From the IMG/VR virus record IMGVR_UViG_3300047557_001379, positions 1 to 30,470 of that record: a stretch of DNA of 30,470 bases; one strand, 5' to 3'. Below are positions 7,416 to 15,533 of the stretch, one piece after another. The notes under the pieces were generated by a model. The model saw only the letters and a list, made by a program, of their open reading frames with translations, made no database searches and was not told where the DNA came from. Source of the DNA: a virus. Position numbers and translations under genes: made by a program. The first letter of the stretch is position 1. The number at the start of each line of letters is the position of its first letter.

Positions 7416-8045
7416 TTAGAATTGAACTCTTACCCCAGCACCAGCATGAGGATACTTTTCGTTAGTGTATTGGTAATAATATAAATTCTTTTGCTTAAGC
7501 ACTCCACCGGTGTATTCAGTATTCAAGTAGTAAGGTTGTGACCTTCTCCAAATATCAGGTGTCGGTGTACAGACAGATTTTTTATTATCTTCAACTACAA
7601 ACGTTATAGGTAAATCGTGATTCAAACTATACTTATACGCTTCGTGAAATGCTCCAGTCTCAGCGCTCATATCTCCTACCCAACACCAAACTCTGTTTGA
7701 TTTGTTTTGTAATTTTATAGCCAAAGCAATGCCTGCAGCTATGGAAGGAATGCCTCCAACTATAGAACTACAAATAAACCTATACTCAGGTAAGTTCATA
7801 ACCATAGACTTACCATCCATGATGTTACTCTTTAGCACTTCCTTTGGTATTCCTTTCAATAGTCCTTGGTAATGATTTCTCCAAGTACAACAAACCCAAT
7901 CATTCTCTACATCAACTTCATTGAAGATTTCCATTATCAAATCCTCGTTCCCTGAATATAAATGTATGGGCGCTTTTATCTTACCTGCATTAAAGAGTTC
8001 ACCTACCTCTGTTTCAAATGATATAATTTCGTCTTTTGTTAGCAT
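7416..8045 (-). CDS. TPP-dependent E1 alpha-type / transketolase diphosphate-binding subunit
   Basis: Residues 97-155 carry the thiamine-diphosphate motif: GDM at 124-126, about 25 residues, then EDN at 152-154, with 'GAFHEAYKYS' and 'LPITFVVEDN' typical of E1 alpha proteins. The canonical GDG is GDM here and the final NN is DN, both tolerated variants. At 209 aa it is much shorter than normal E1 alpha (320-400). It partners the beta-type gene just downstream. No E2 (acyltransferase) or E3 gene is in the window, so it is unlikely to be a dehydrogenase complex. A transketolase- or decarboxylase-like reaction for sugar synthesis is the better inference. Confidence 0.82.
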   Translation of the reverse strand: MLTKDEIISFETEVGELFNAGKIKAPIHLYSGNEDLIMEIFNEVDVENDWVCCTWRNHYQGLLKGIPKEVLKSNIMDGKSMVMNLPEYRFICSSIVGGIPSIAAGIALAIKLQNKSNRVWCWVGDMSAETGAFHEAYKYSLNHDLPITFVVEDNKKSVCTPTPDIWRRSQPYYLNTEYTGGVLKQKNLYYYQYTNEKYPHAGAGVRVQF

Positions 8046-8055
8046 GTAAAATGAT

Positions 8056-8757
8056 TTAAACGGTACGATGCTTGAACAACATATAATGATTCCAATCTGT
8101 TAGATTTTCTTCAGGTAGAAGAGTCTCAGAACTAACCCTAGAATAGTTTGGAGTTTTTAACTGAGATCCGTAGAAGCCTTCTAGTTGAAAGAGGTGAGTG
8201 TATAGCAAGTATACAAAATTGTCAAAGTCAAACAAACCTCTATACACATACTGATGAGACATTCTCCAATTCGGATTGCTTATGAAGTAAATTGAATCCT
8301 CAGTGGTAAGTTCGTAGATCGTCTTAAGTATTATATGAGGATTGTATACGTGCTCAAGAAAGTCGTTAGTGATAACTAAATCATACTTGTCCCTAAGTCC
8401 GTTAGTATCAAAACTACTTTGCAGATCCTTAACAAAGAACCTACCTTTGAAGTTGTGTTCTCTGAAGTACTTCTCTGCAAATGGTTTATCTACTAGATCA
8501 TACTCGAGGTTCGGATGCTTGGCTAGTACCTTCTGAGATAGCACTCCTGGTCCACTTCCTAATTCAAGTACTGTCTTTATATGAGGGTTGTCTTGAATTA
8601 CTAGATTGATTAGGTTTGCTTCGTAATCATATCTAGCTTCCCAAGCAGCTTCCTGCAACCTACCAGCATCTTCCCATTCGTTCTGATGTTCGGTATCGAA
8701 TTGATCCATATTGAAAGTCTGCTCGAAGTTTGTATGCTCTATCCTGAATAGTCCCAT
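8056..8757 (-). CDS. SAM-dependent class I methyltransferase
   Basis: The SAM-binding motif I is VLELGSGPGVLS (about residues 63-74). The acidic residue after strand 2 lies in 'YDLVDKPF', and the post-III motif is 'YDLVITNDFLEHV'. The protein has a single domain of 233 aa with no membrane segment. Its ATG overlaps the stop of the upstream RmlB-like gene (TAATG). Within the cluster it most likely methylates a sugar or sugar nucleotide. The sequence cannot separate O-, N- and C-methyl transfer. Confidence 0.82.
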   Translation of the reverse strand: MGLFRIEHTNFEQTFNMDQFDTEHQNEWEDAGRLQEAAWEARYDYEANLINLVIQDNPHIKTVLELGSGPGVLSQKVLAKHPNLEYDLVDKPFAEKYFREHNFKGRFFVKDLQSSFDTNGLRDKYDLVITNDFLEHVYNPHIILKTIYELTTEDSIYFISNPNWRMSHQYVYRGLFDFDNFVYLLYTHLFQLEGFYGSQLKTPNYSRVSSETLLPEENLTDWNHYMLFKHRTV

Positions 8758-9731
8758 TACCAGATGAATTTGTTTTTATAGTAGTTTGTTATGTCCTGGA
8801 GTTTTTCATCAAAGATTGCTTCTGGTTTCCAACCTAATGCTCTTAGTTTAGAATCATCCAAAGCATATCTAACATCCTGACCTACCCTAGAGTAGGATAA
8901 ATCTAAGTAGGAGTCTATAGGAAGTAGATCTGCGTAATCTAAATCACTGTAGTAAGAGCTAATCACTTTCCTAACTGTCTCATAGTTAGATTGTTCAAAT
9001 CCACCAGCTATGTTGTAGATCTCATTTTCTACTTGACTCTCGATGATTGTTATTACTGCACTGGCTGTGTCCGAAGCATGGAGCCAGTTTCGAATAGGAG
9101 TACCGTTATTATGGAGTGGTATCTTCTTTCCAAGCTTTAGATACCTACAGCATTTAGGAATGAGCTTTTCAACATACTGACCAATACCATAGTTGTTAGT
9201 AGGTCTAACAATTACGTAGGGTAGGTTATAAGTACGTGCCCAAGCAAGTACTAGCATGTCAGCTGCTGCCTTGGTGGCTGAATATGGATTGCTGGGTCTT
9301 AGTAAATGTGATTCGGTGTGAGCTCCTTTTTCTATATCTCCGTATACTTCATCAGTACTAAAGTGTATGAGAATTGGTACCTTGGATGTTTCTTGTCTGT
9401 AGTACCTAACCAGTTCCAGTAAGTGGTGGACTCCGTTAATGTTTGAGTGTACAAACTCATCGCTGTTAGTTATAGAGTTGCCTACATGAGTCTCAGCTGC
9501 TGTATTAATTATGTAATCACATTCGTACAGAAACTCTAAATCGTTTATGTCCTTCTGCACAAATAGAAATCTATTCTGATACTTCTCTTCCCAAATCTGT
9601 ACTAGCTTTTTGTTAGAGGCATACGTCATCTTATCAACACCTATTACATACCAACCTTTTTCAAGACATGCATTGGTGACATAAGATCCTATAAAACCTA
9701 AACAACCTGTAACATAGACTACCTTAGCCAT
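8757..9731 (-). CDS. rmlB: dTDP-glucose 4,6-dehydratase-like SDR (RmlB type)
   Basis: The NAD-binding motif is GCLGFIGS (9-16). The RmlB signature residues are all present: 'TAAETHVGNSI', Thr126-Asp127-Glu128 in STDEVYGD, and Tyr150-xxx-Lys154 in NPYSATKAAADML. 'RPTNNYGIGQYVEKLIP' and 'IPLHNNGTPIRNWLHASD' are also typical. At 324 aa it has near-standard length. It converts an NDP-glucose to the 4-keto-6-deoxy intermediate. dTDP is the usual substrate of this subgroup, but CDP-glucose 4,6-dehydratase activity would be needed for the dideoxy-sugar genes nearby and cannot be excluded. It overlaps the upstream glycosyltransferase gene by eight bases. Confidence 0.85.
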   Translation of the reverse strand: MAKVVYVTGCLGFIGSYVTNACLEKGWYVIGVDKMTYASNKKLVQIWEEKYQNRFLFVQKDINDLEFLYECDYIINTAAETHVGNSITNSDEFVHSNINGVHHLLELVRYYRQETSKVPILIHFSTDEVYGDIEKGAHTESHLLRPSNPYSATKAAADMLVLAWARTYNLPYVIVRPTNNYGIGQYVEKLIPKCCRYLKLGKKIPLHNNGTPIRNWLHASDTASAVITIIESQVENEIYNIAGGFEQSNYETVRKVISSYYSDLDYADLLPIDSYLDLSYSRVGQDVRYALDDSKLRALGWKPEAIFDEKLQDITNYYKNKFIW

Positions 9732-10500
9732 AAATACTTTTTATCTTATTGTAGGGTTTTTGAGTTCTAATCTCAGCCTCCAAGTAATGTCCAGCTTCAT
9801 TTTCTCTTGCTATACCTCGCTCTCTATTGCTTGGCGTTTCATTGAAAACATACGTAAGAAAAGGAACATTACCAACTTTATTTTTAGGACACATTTCTAA
9901 GCAAGGGTAAGATGTTGCAAGATCTTCTGCATGGAAATAATAATCTCCAGTCTTAGAGTATACCATACTCTCCATTTTAACTCTTTTATACAATCCCCAC
10001 TTAAAGGTTCTTAAGTGGCTAGCTCTCCACACATCTCTCCTGAATAAGTTTTCTTCGTGTACAATGTCATCGTGGTTGGTATTTTGAGGGAAAGCAATCA
10101 ATCCACTAGGATAGCAAGCCATACCTCCGTAGGTCATCCAAACATCGTTGCTGATGTAGTATTGGTTTAAATTAGCTAGAACATTTTCATCATACAACCA
10201 ATCATCTCCATCAACAAAGACAAGTACATCATCATCACCCTGCATTAGCTCTTGTATGTGAATGTTAAAAGGACTGACATTATAACCTCTTCTCTTATTA
10301 GTCTCATTAGTTACCAACTTCCAGTTAGGTCTATCTCCTATTATCTCTTTAGCTTTCTCTAAAGTATGGTCTTTAGAAGCATCATCAATATAAAGTACGC
10401 TGTAGTTGCTATAGGTTTGATTTAGAATACTAGCTAAATTATACTCGACCCAGTTTTCATTATTGTAGGAAGGTATGACTATTCTAAAATTAGTTCGCAT
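9724..10500 (-). CDS. GT2-family glycosyltransferase
   Basis: The start FRIVIPSYNNENWVE and 'LASILNQTYSNYSVLYIDDASKDHT' are textbook GT2. The metal-binding acidic motif is in 'VFVDGDDWL' (about residues 96-104). The chain is 258 aa, one catalytic domain without membrane helices. It is the last gene before the two FkbM methyltransferases in transcription-reverse order and overlaps the FkbM gene upstream by 11 bases. The transferred sugar is unknown. Confidence 0.88.
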   Translation of the reverse strand: MRTNFRIVIPSYNNENWVEYNLASILNQTYSNYSVLYIDDASKDHTLEKAKEIIGDRPNWKLVTNETNKRRGYNVSPFNIHIQELMQGDDDVLVFVDGDDWLYDENVLANLNQYYISNDVWMTYGGMACYPSGLIAFPQNTNHDDIVHEENLFRRDVWRASHLRTFKWGLYKRVKMESMVYSKTGDYYFHAEDLATSYPCLEMCPKNKVGNVPFLTYVFNETPSNRERGIARENEAGHYLEAEIRTQKPYNKIKSIYG

Positions 10501-11134
10501 CGAAGTTCTTGTTTACAAACACATCGTCGATTGAATACCTATCCTCTAAATCAAATCCTTTCTCTTTTAGAAAGGTTCTAAGTTCTTCATCGTTGTAGTT
10601 ATTCTCTACGAGAATTACTCTTATGCTAACTTTGTTATAATCAATAGCTCTTAAGATACTAAGTTCACTACCCTCCACATCTATACTAACTAGATCAATC
10701 TTATTAATGCCATTATCTGTAAGCAATCTATTGATGTCATAGCATCTCATCTCAACGTCCTCAACTTTCTGATTCATAGAAGTCACTTCAGTTTCAACTC
10801 TCTGTCTATGAGCTTCAGGGTAAGCTTCCACCAAGCCACTTAACATCTCAGAGTATCCTTCTATAACTCTAAAAATCTTGGTTGTATCTTCGTGCCATGC
10901 ACAACCTTCGACAAGAATACAAGATCTATTTTCTTTCAACTGTTCAAAGACTTTTGGATGTGGTTCAATACACAATCCAGACCAGTTAAGAGCTTTTTCG
11001 TAAAAGTACGTATTACTAAGCGTCTTACCATCGTGTGACCCAATATCAACAAATACACCTCCTACCTTATTTTTGAAATACCTTTCATTGAGAAATCTGT
11101 CTTGATTGTACTGCGATTGATAAAAATTATCCAT
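10490..11134 (-). CDS. FkbM-family SAM methyltransferase (first of a pair)
   Basis: The start 'YQSQYNQDRFL' and 'GVFVDIGSHDGKTLSNT' (motif I, residues about 26-42), 'GLCIEPHPKVFEQL' (acidic residue for ribose) and 'DLVSIDVEGSELSIL' are the FkbM signature. FkbM enzymes usually O-methylate sugar hydroxyls. At 214 aa it is complete. A second, divergent FkbM gene lies five bases upstream. The pair could methylate two positions of one sugar or two sugars. Confidence 0.87.
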   Translation of the reverse strand: MDNFYQSQYNQDRFLNERYFKNKVGGVFVDIGSHDGKTLSNTYFYEKALNWSGLCIEPHPKVFEQLKENRSCILVEGCAWHEDTTKIFRVIEGYSEMLSGLVEAYPEAHRQRVETEVTSMNQKVEDVEMRCYDINRLLTDNGINKIDLVSIDVEGSELSILRAIDYNKVSIRVILVENNYNDEELRTFLKEKGFDLEDRYSIDDVFVNKNFDAN

Positions 11135-11139
11135 TTGTT

Positions 11140-11781
11140 TTATTGTATGCTTTCGTGAATGTATAATGTGTCATATTGAAACCTCTTTTTAATTGAGTAA
11201 CCATAGCTTGCCATCAAAGCATCAAACTCTTGTAAGTTAGTATTGGTTTCATAGGTGTCGTATTCACAAGTTTCCGCAAAGATAGCTGCTGGTCTAATTT
11301 TACCCATTCCCTTTATTACTTTTGTTTCAGCACCTTGTACATCCAAGTGCATGTAGTCTATCACATCTACTTCATTTGCTTTACAGAATGTATCTAGCCT
11401 ACTAGTTTCCACTTCATATCCATCCATGTTGAAAGTTAACCCGTTGTGGTAGAATCCTTCCTTTGTGCCCTCTTTAACCTTAGGCTTGAGAATAGAACCT
11501 GAAAACTTCCAAAACTGTCCGTTTAACTCTTCACTACTAAAGAATCTAGTGGTTCCATCTTCATCGGATAATGCTATAGGAAAGATGCTTATGTTGTGTT
11601 GCTTTCGTATCTGTTCGATATTCACTATATTATCCTTATCTGGTTCAAATGAATAAACCCTGGAAAGAGGAAAGTGTGCTTTAAAGGTTATACTGTCAGC
11701 AAAGTTAGCGGCACCTATATCAAATATAACCAGGTTTTCTTTACCTCCAAATAGGTTTCTGATTATCGTTGGATCAACCAT
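11140..11781 (-). CDS. FkbM-family SAM methyltransferase (second of a pair)
   Basis: Motif I is 'VIFDIGAANFADS' (about 18-30), followed by 'VYSFEPDKDN' and 'DYMHLDVQGAETKVI'. The last motif is the characteristic D-V-E/Q-G-x-E block of FkbM, here with Gln for Glu. The sequence is only distantly similar to the neighbouring FkbM protein, so it is not a recent tandem duplicate. It overlaps the paratose-epimerase-like gene upstream by eight bases, which suggests that the methyl group is placed on the product of that pathway. Confidence 0.86.
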   Translation of the reverse strand: MVDPTIIRNLFGGKENLVIFDIGAANFADSITFKAHFPLSRVYSFEPDKDNIVNIEQIRKQHNISIFPIALSDEDGTTRFFSSEELNGQFWKFSGSILKPKVKEGTKEGFYHNGLTFNMDGYEVETSRLDTFCKANEVDVIDYMHLDVQGAETKVIKGMGKIRPAAIFAETCEYDTYETNTNLQEFDALMASYGYSIKKRFQYDTLYIHESIQ

Positions 11782-12823
11782 TGTAATTGTTTATTATATC
11801 TTGGATAATAGAATCTATGTCGTGCTTGTAAGACCATCCTGGGTAATCGTTTTGAAACTTTCTAACATCGCTGATCCACCAAATGTGATCACCACTTCTA
11901 TTACCTTCTTGATACTTTAGGTTCATCTTCTTATTTGTGATACCTTCTATTAGCTTTACAGCTTCGATTATAGAGCAATTCGAGTGTCTGCTCCCTCCAA
12001 TGTTATACACTTCACCCTTCTTTGGATTCTTGGTTACTTCGTAGAAAGCTGATACCAGATCAGAAGAATGTATGTTATCCCTTACCTGCTTTCCTTTGTA
12101 ACCGTAAACATTGTAAGTTCTATTCTCCAATGCACACTTAACAAGATAGTTTAAAAAACCATGAAGCTCAGCTCCCATGTGTTTAGAACCTGTCAAGCAT
12201 CCACCTCTGAAGATCGTTGTGTAAAGTCCAAAGTAACGTCCATACTCCTGCACATAAAGATCTGCTGATATTTTCGAACACCCAAATAAAGAATGTTTAC
12301 ATTGATCTATTGAAAAACTTTCAGGCAGTCCAACATAGTATTCGTGTGCGTTTGGAAGTTCGTATCTTGTATCCAATTCTACTAGAGGTAGACTGTTAGG
12401 ATTATCCCCGTAGACTTTATTTGTGCTAGTAAATATAAAAGTTGCTTTGGGGCAATGTAGTCTGGTAAGCTCTAGTAAGTTTAGAGTTGCAGTCATGTTT
12501 ACATGGAAGTCCGTAAATGGTTCTTTTGCTGCCCAATCATGAGATGGTTGTGCTGCTGTATGAATGATTACCTCTATGTCATGGCTGTAGTCGTAAAAGA
12601 TAGTCTCCAAGCTATCATAATCTCTTACATCTATATTTTGATATTCAAAATTTTCTAGAAGCTTGAGAGCATCCAGATTAGGTATGACAGATCCATCTCG
12701 ACCAAAGAAGTAACGTCTCATGTTATTATCTATACCTAGAACTCTATATCCCTTTGACAAATAGAACTCTGTAGACTCTCTACCTATTAAACCACCGCAG
12801 CCTGTAATTAATACTGTCTTCAT
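11774..12823 (-). CDS. CDP-paratose 2-epimerase-like SDR
   Basis: The Rossmann motif is GCGGLIG (8-14). The diagnostic features of the CDP-paratose/tyvelose epimerase-like group are 'GIDNNMRRYFFG' (30-41), 'HTAAQPSHDWAA' (88-99), 'FTSTNKVYGD' (131-140), 'EYGRYFG' with 'FRGGCLTG', and 'YGYKGKQVRDNIHSSD'. The active-site Tyr of SDRs is Phe180 here (SLFGCSK). As far as I recall, members of this subgroup share this change, but the true tyvelose epimerase of Salmonella keeps Tyr, so the reaction is not certain. At 349 aa it is full length. Together with the DdhC-like gene at 20090-21400 it points to CDP-3,6-dideoxyhexoses such as tyvelose. Confidence 0.75.
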   Translation of the reverse strand: MKTVLITGCGGLIGRESTEFYLSKGYRVLGIDNNMRRYFFGRDGSVIPNLDALKLLENFEYQNIDVRDYDSLETIFYDYSHDIEVIIHTAAQPSHDWAAKEPFTDFHVNMTATLNLLELTRLHCPKATFIFTSTNKVYGDNPNSLPLVELDTRYELPNAHEYYVGLPESFSIDQCKHSLFGCSKISADLYVQEYGRYFGLYTTIFRGGCLTGSKHMGAELHGFLNYLVKCALENRTYNVYGYKGKQVRDNIHSSDLVSAFYEVTKNPKKGEVYNIGGSRHSNCSIIEAVKLIEGITNKKMNLKYQEGNRSGDHIWWISDVRKFQNDYPGWSYKHDIDSIIQDIINNYNG

Positions 12824-13630
12824 TTAGATATGTTGTGATAATTCTTCTGTTGCTATCTTACCACACTCGTCCATTTGCTTGAAGAATGATTCAGATAGTT
12901 CGTAGTTTCTTCTATCAATAGGTTGACAAAAATGGGTAGTTTGTGTATCAACTGTATAGTCTATGTTCAAAACTTGTTCTATATTATTACCTTCAAAGAT
13001 CTGATTCCACACTCTCTCTCCAATAGTAGGAACTGTTCCATACTGGAAAGTCCACACAAGTCCTTCAATAGTTCTCATACTACCTGCGATAACTTTAGAA
13101 CAACCAGTCATACTCTGCTTAACGAATCCAATCTGTGCCTTGGCATCGATACCAGTTTCTTCCATCCGTCCTGGAATGATACTTACATAATTGACTGGGT
13201 ATGTTAGACACTTTAAGGCTGTTGCAGCATCTGCTATGCCTGTAACGTTGGTATCCACAAATTCATTTAGTTTGGGAACAATACGTAGAATCTCTTCATA
13301 TGGAGGTATCTTGAGTCCTACTCTAGTATTGCCATCACCAAGCTTAGAAACTTTCTCTGCATATCTCAACACTTCATCAGGTGTCATAATAGAACTAGGA
13401 CCTTGAATGTATACTATACCTCTATCATCTTGTCTAATCTCAGAAACAACTTCACAGAGTCTAGGAGTTAAGTCAAACCATTCCTTCAACGATAGTTTGT
13501 TTATCTTGAAGAATGCATTTGGATTGGTTGTAATACCCACCACATCATGTCTGTCAACCTTACCTTCTAATCTAGACCAAGCATCTTTAACATATTCAAT
13601 GTTAGCAGTATCAAAGAAAAAATGTTTCAT
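12824..13630 (-). CDS. Transaldolase / fructose-6-phosphate aldolase family protein
   Basis: The family hallmarks are FFFDTAN (4-10) with Asp7, 'GITTNPN' (32-38), 'VGLKIPP' with the Schiff-base lysine Lys107, 'NVTGIADAATAL' (strand 6), 'YVSIIPGRMEETG' and 'VIAGSMRTI' near the C-terminus. At 268 aa it is longer than TalC/FSA (about 220) and shorter than classical transaldolase (about 315), with an extended C-terminus. It transfers or splits a dihydroxyacetone unit of sugar phosphates in the cytosol. It is coupled to the HAD gene upstream by a four-base overlap. Phage transaldolases are known from cyanophages. Here the glycan-operon context suggests a synthetic role for an unusual sugar. Confidence 0.85.
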   Translation of the reverse strand: MKHFFFDTANIEYVKDAWSRLEGKVDRHDVVGITTNPNAFFKINKLSLKEWFDLTPRLCEVVSEIRQDDRGIVYIQGPSSIMTPDEVLRYAEKVSKLGDGNTRVGLKIPPYEEILRIVPKLNEFVDTNVTGIADAATALKCLTYPVNYVSIIPGRMEETGIDAKAQIGFVKQSMTGCSKVIAGSMRTIEGLVWTFQYGTVPTIGERVWNQIFEGNNIEQVLNIDYTVDTQTTHFCQPIDRRNYELSESFFKQMDECGKIATEELSQHI

Positions 13631-13989
13631 ATATCAATTTGGTTTTTTAAATTTTCAAACGTTGTAAATGTTATGCCTTTATCATCTATAAAATAATCTG
13701 CATGTGGCTTTCCAAACAACAGCTCATCATAAACAAAGTCATATTTCTTTAACCAATCAATAACAATAGGACCTTGCTTGGCTATAACCTTGCCCAAGTT
13801 GTTGTTATGTGTTACCATGTTTCTAGCCGTCATTATGATTATGTAATGACCTTTAGCTCTCAGCTCTTTCAAATACTCAACAGCTCCTGGTTTTGGTAGT
13901 ACATCTTCATATTCTTGACCTGGTTGTTTGTTTTCACATAGGGTGTTATCTAAATCAAAACACAATCTATATTGTTTCATACACTTCAT
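13627..13989 (-). CDS. HAD-superfamily phosphatase, capsule-biosynthesis type
   Basis: The motif I loop is FDLDNTL (residues 11-17) with catalytic Asp12 and Asp14. The motif II-like element is 'IIIMTARNM' and the C-terminal acidic motif is 'DYFIDDKGI'. With 120 aa it is a minimal HAD without a cap, as in the small phosphatases of capsule and O-antigen clusters. The second ATG (13978-13980) is an equally possible start and shortens the overlap with the kinase-like gene from 23 to 14 bases. Next to the kinase- and nucleotidyltransferase-like genes, its natural role is removal of a phosphate from a sugar intermediate. Confidence 0.8.
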   Translation of the reverse strand: MKCMKQYRLCFDLDNTLCENKQPGQEYEDVLPKPGAVEYLKELRAKGHYIIIMTARNMVTHNNNLGKVIAKQGPIVIDWLKKYDFVYDELLFGKPHADYFIDDKGITFTTFENLKNQIDI

Positions 13990-14926
13990 TTAATAATTTA
14001 AGACCTGTTAAGTACATAGCTTTCTGTCTTGCTAGAGAGTCGTAATGCCTTGCACACATACCAATAAAGATAGTGCCTTGGAGTATCTTTATCTTAGTCT
14101 TATCAAATCCGTAATCATCTATTACACTATTGTAGACTTTACTAACTTGAGACTTATTACCATTACTAAAGGTAAGAGTAAACTTGTTGTTAGTGCTTGA
14201 CACTTCAAAATTATCTGTAATAAAATACTCATATCCACCTTCACACGAATGTAGTAGTTTAGCTAGATCATAATACGAATCGCCGTAATACTTTACATTA
14301 CCAAAAGATCCTCTTGGATCAATAAACTTTAAAACGACGTTGCCAGTGATAGGATTAATACCGTATAAGATATTACTAAAACAAAGATCTCCGTGAATGT
14401 AATTTAGTGTCTGAGTTAGGTAATGGATGTTTATGTGATTCTTAATGTCATCCCATATAATGTTGAAGGTTCTTAGGGATTGACCGTTTAGTTCTATTCT
14501 AACATTCTGCTCTAAATGATGAAAGAATCTAAAGTTGTCTACTAGGTTCTTATACTCCTTCTCAGTCTTATCTATAAACATTGAAGCACACTCTACCTTC
14601 CCATCAGCATCTAGCGTATGATTCTTTGCTTCATTGATAAACTTAAAGATGAAGTTGAAAATTTTAGACCAAGTCTCTTTGTGAAACTTTTTGTTGATCA
14701 TCAGATTCCCCAAGTTATCGTAAGCATAATGTTCCATACCTACTTCGTGAGTAGAGTCAACAGTTCCAGAGAAAAAGACTCTAGGAAAGTAAACACTTAG
14801 ACTTTTAGGTAAGTTTTCATAAAAGCTGATCTCATCAAGCAATCTTGGTTCCTTGCTTTTCTTTATTACAACTGCACCCGTTGAATCTAATTCAAACGAA
14901 TTATATGCTCTACTAATAAACTGCAT
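13967..14926 (-). CDS. APH/choline-kinase-fold phosphotransferase of a capsule-type module
   Basis: The kinase signature is 'YIHGDLCFSNILY' (176-188), with catalytic Asp180 and Asn185, followed by 'KFIDPRGSFG' with metal-binding Asp203. N-terminal Lys22/Lys23 and Glu32 could serve in ATP binding. The 'HGDLCFSN...IDPRG.FG...GDSYYDLAKL' arrangement is characteristic of proteins in capsule clusters that occur beside small HAD phosphatases and sugar nucleotidyltransferases, as here. It should phosphorylate a small alcohol or sugar, as LicA does with choline. The acceptor is unknown. It overlaps the RibB gene upstream by 14 bases. Confidence 0.82.
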   Translation of the reverse strand: MQFISRAYNSFELDSTGAVVIKKSKEPRLLDEISFYENLPKSLSVYFPRVFFSGTVDSTHEVGMEHYAYDNLGNLMINKKFHKETWSKIFNFIFKFINEAKNHTLDADGKVECASMFIDKTEKEYKNLVDNFRFFHHLEQNVRIELNGQSLRTFNIIWDDIKNHINIHYLTQTLNYIHGDLCFSNILYGINPITGNVVLKFIDPRGSFGNVKYYGDSYYDLAKLLHSCEGGYEYFITDNFEVSSTNNKFTLTFSNGNKSQVSKVYNSVIDDYGFDKTKIKILQGTIFIGMCARHYDSLARQKAMYLTGLKLLNEVYETI

Positions 14927-15527
14927 CGTAAATTTCTTGTACTGAGATGATGTTTAGATTATACATTTTTGCATAGCTGTCTAGTTGGTCACCTTTAGTC
15001 ATCGTACCGTCATCGTTCATTATCTCTACAATGACAGCGATTGGTTTTAATCCTCCAGCCAACATCAACTCAATAGCAGCTTCTGTATGACCTCTTCTAT
15101 CCTTTAACAAACCTGGACGAGCTCTTAGAGGAAACAGATGACCTGGTTGAGCTAACTCTTCTGGCTTGGATTTATCATCAGTGAGTACAGAGATAGTTTT
15201 GAGTCTGTCGTAGACTGACATACCGGTTGTGGTTCCTTCTATGGCATCAATTGAAACAGTAAACGGTGTACCGTACTTATCATTGTTATTGCGGTTCATC
15301 ATAGGAATGTCTAACCTATCGCAAGTCTCTTGTAGTACTGGCAAGCACATTAGACCCTTTGCGTGCTTCATAGCAAATACTAAGTTTTCTTTCGTAGCTC
15401 TCTCTGCTGCGATAACCACATCACCTTCAAACTCTCTGTCATAATCATCTACGACAATCACAGGTTTACCAGCTAAGATGTCTTGTACAATTACCTCTAG
15501 TTTCTCTTTTGGAGTGAAGTTCTTCAT
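14913..15527 (-). CDS. ribB: 3,4-dihydroxy-2-butanone 4-phosphate synthase (RibB) in a glycan operon
   Basis: The acidic Mg-binding loop DYDREFEGD (28-36) with Arg31, Glu32, Glu34 and Asp36 is intact. 'GLMCLPV', 'TPFTVSIDAIEGTTTGMS', 'PGHLFPLRA' with His130, 'RRGHTEAAIELM' with His147 and Glu149, and 'VEIMNDDGTM' with Glu168 complete the known RibB site. The enzyme converts ribulose-5-phosphate into DHBP plus formate. At 204 aa it is a stand-alone RibB without a RibA domain, and no other riboflavin gene is in the window. It may boost host flavin synthesis, which would suit the flavodoxin-like protein at 3980-4744. Alternatively it may provide a C4 or formate unit for glycan synthesis. Confidence 0.92.
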   Translation of the reverse strand: MKNFTPKEKLEVIVQDILAGKPVIVVDDYDREFEGDVVIAAERATKENLVFAMKHAKGLMCLPVLQETCDRLDIPMMNRNNNDKYGTPFTVSIDAIEGTTTGMSVYDRLKTISVLTDDKSKPEELAQPGHLFPLRARPGLLKDRRGHTEAAIELMLAGGLKPIAVIVEIMNDDGTMTKGDQLDSYAKMYNLNIISVQEIYDAVY

Positions 15528-15533
15528 CTTACT

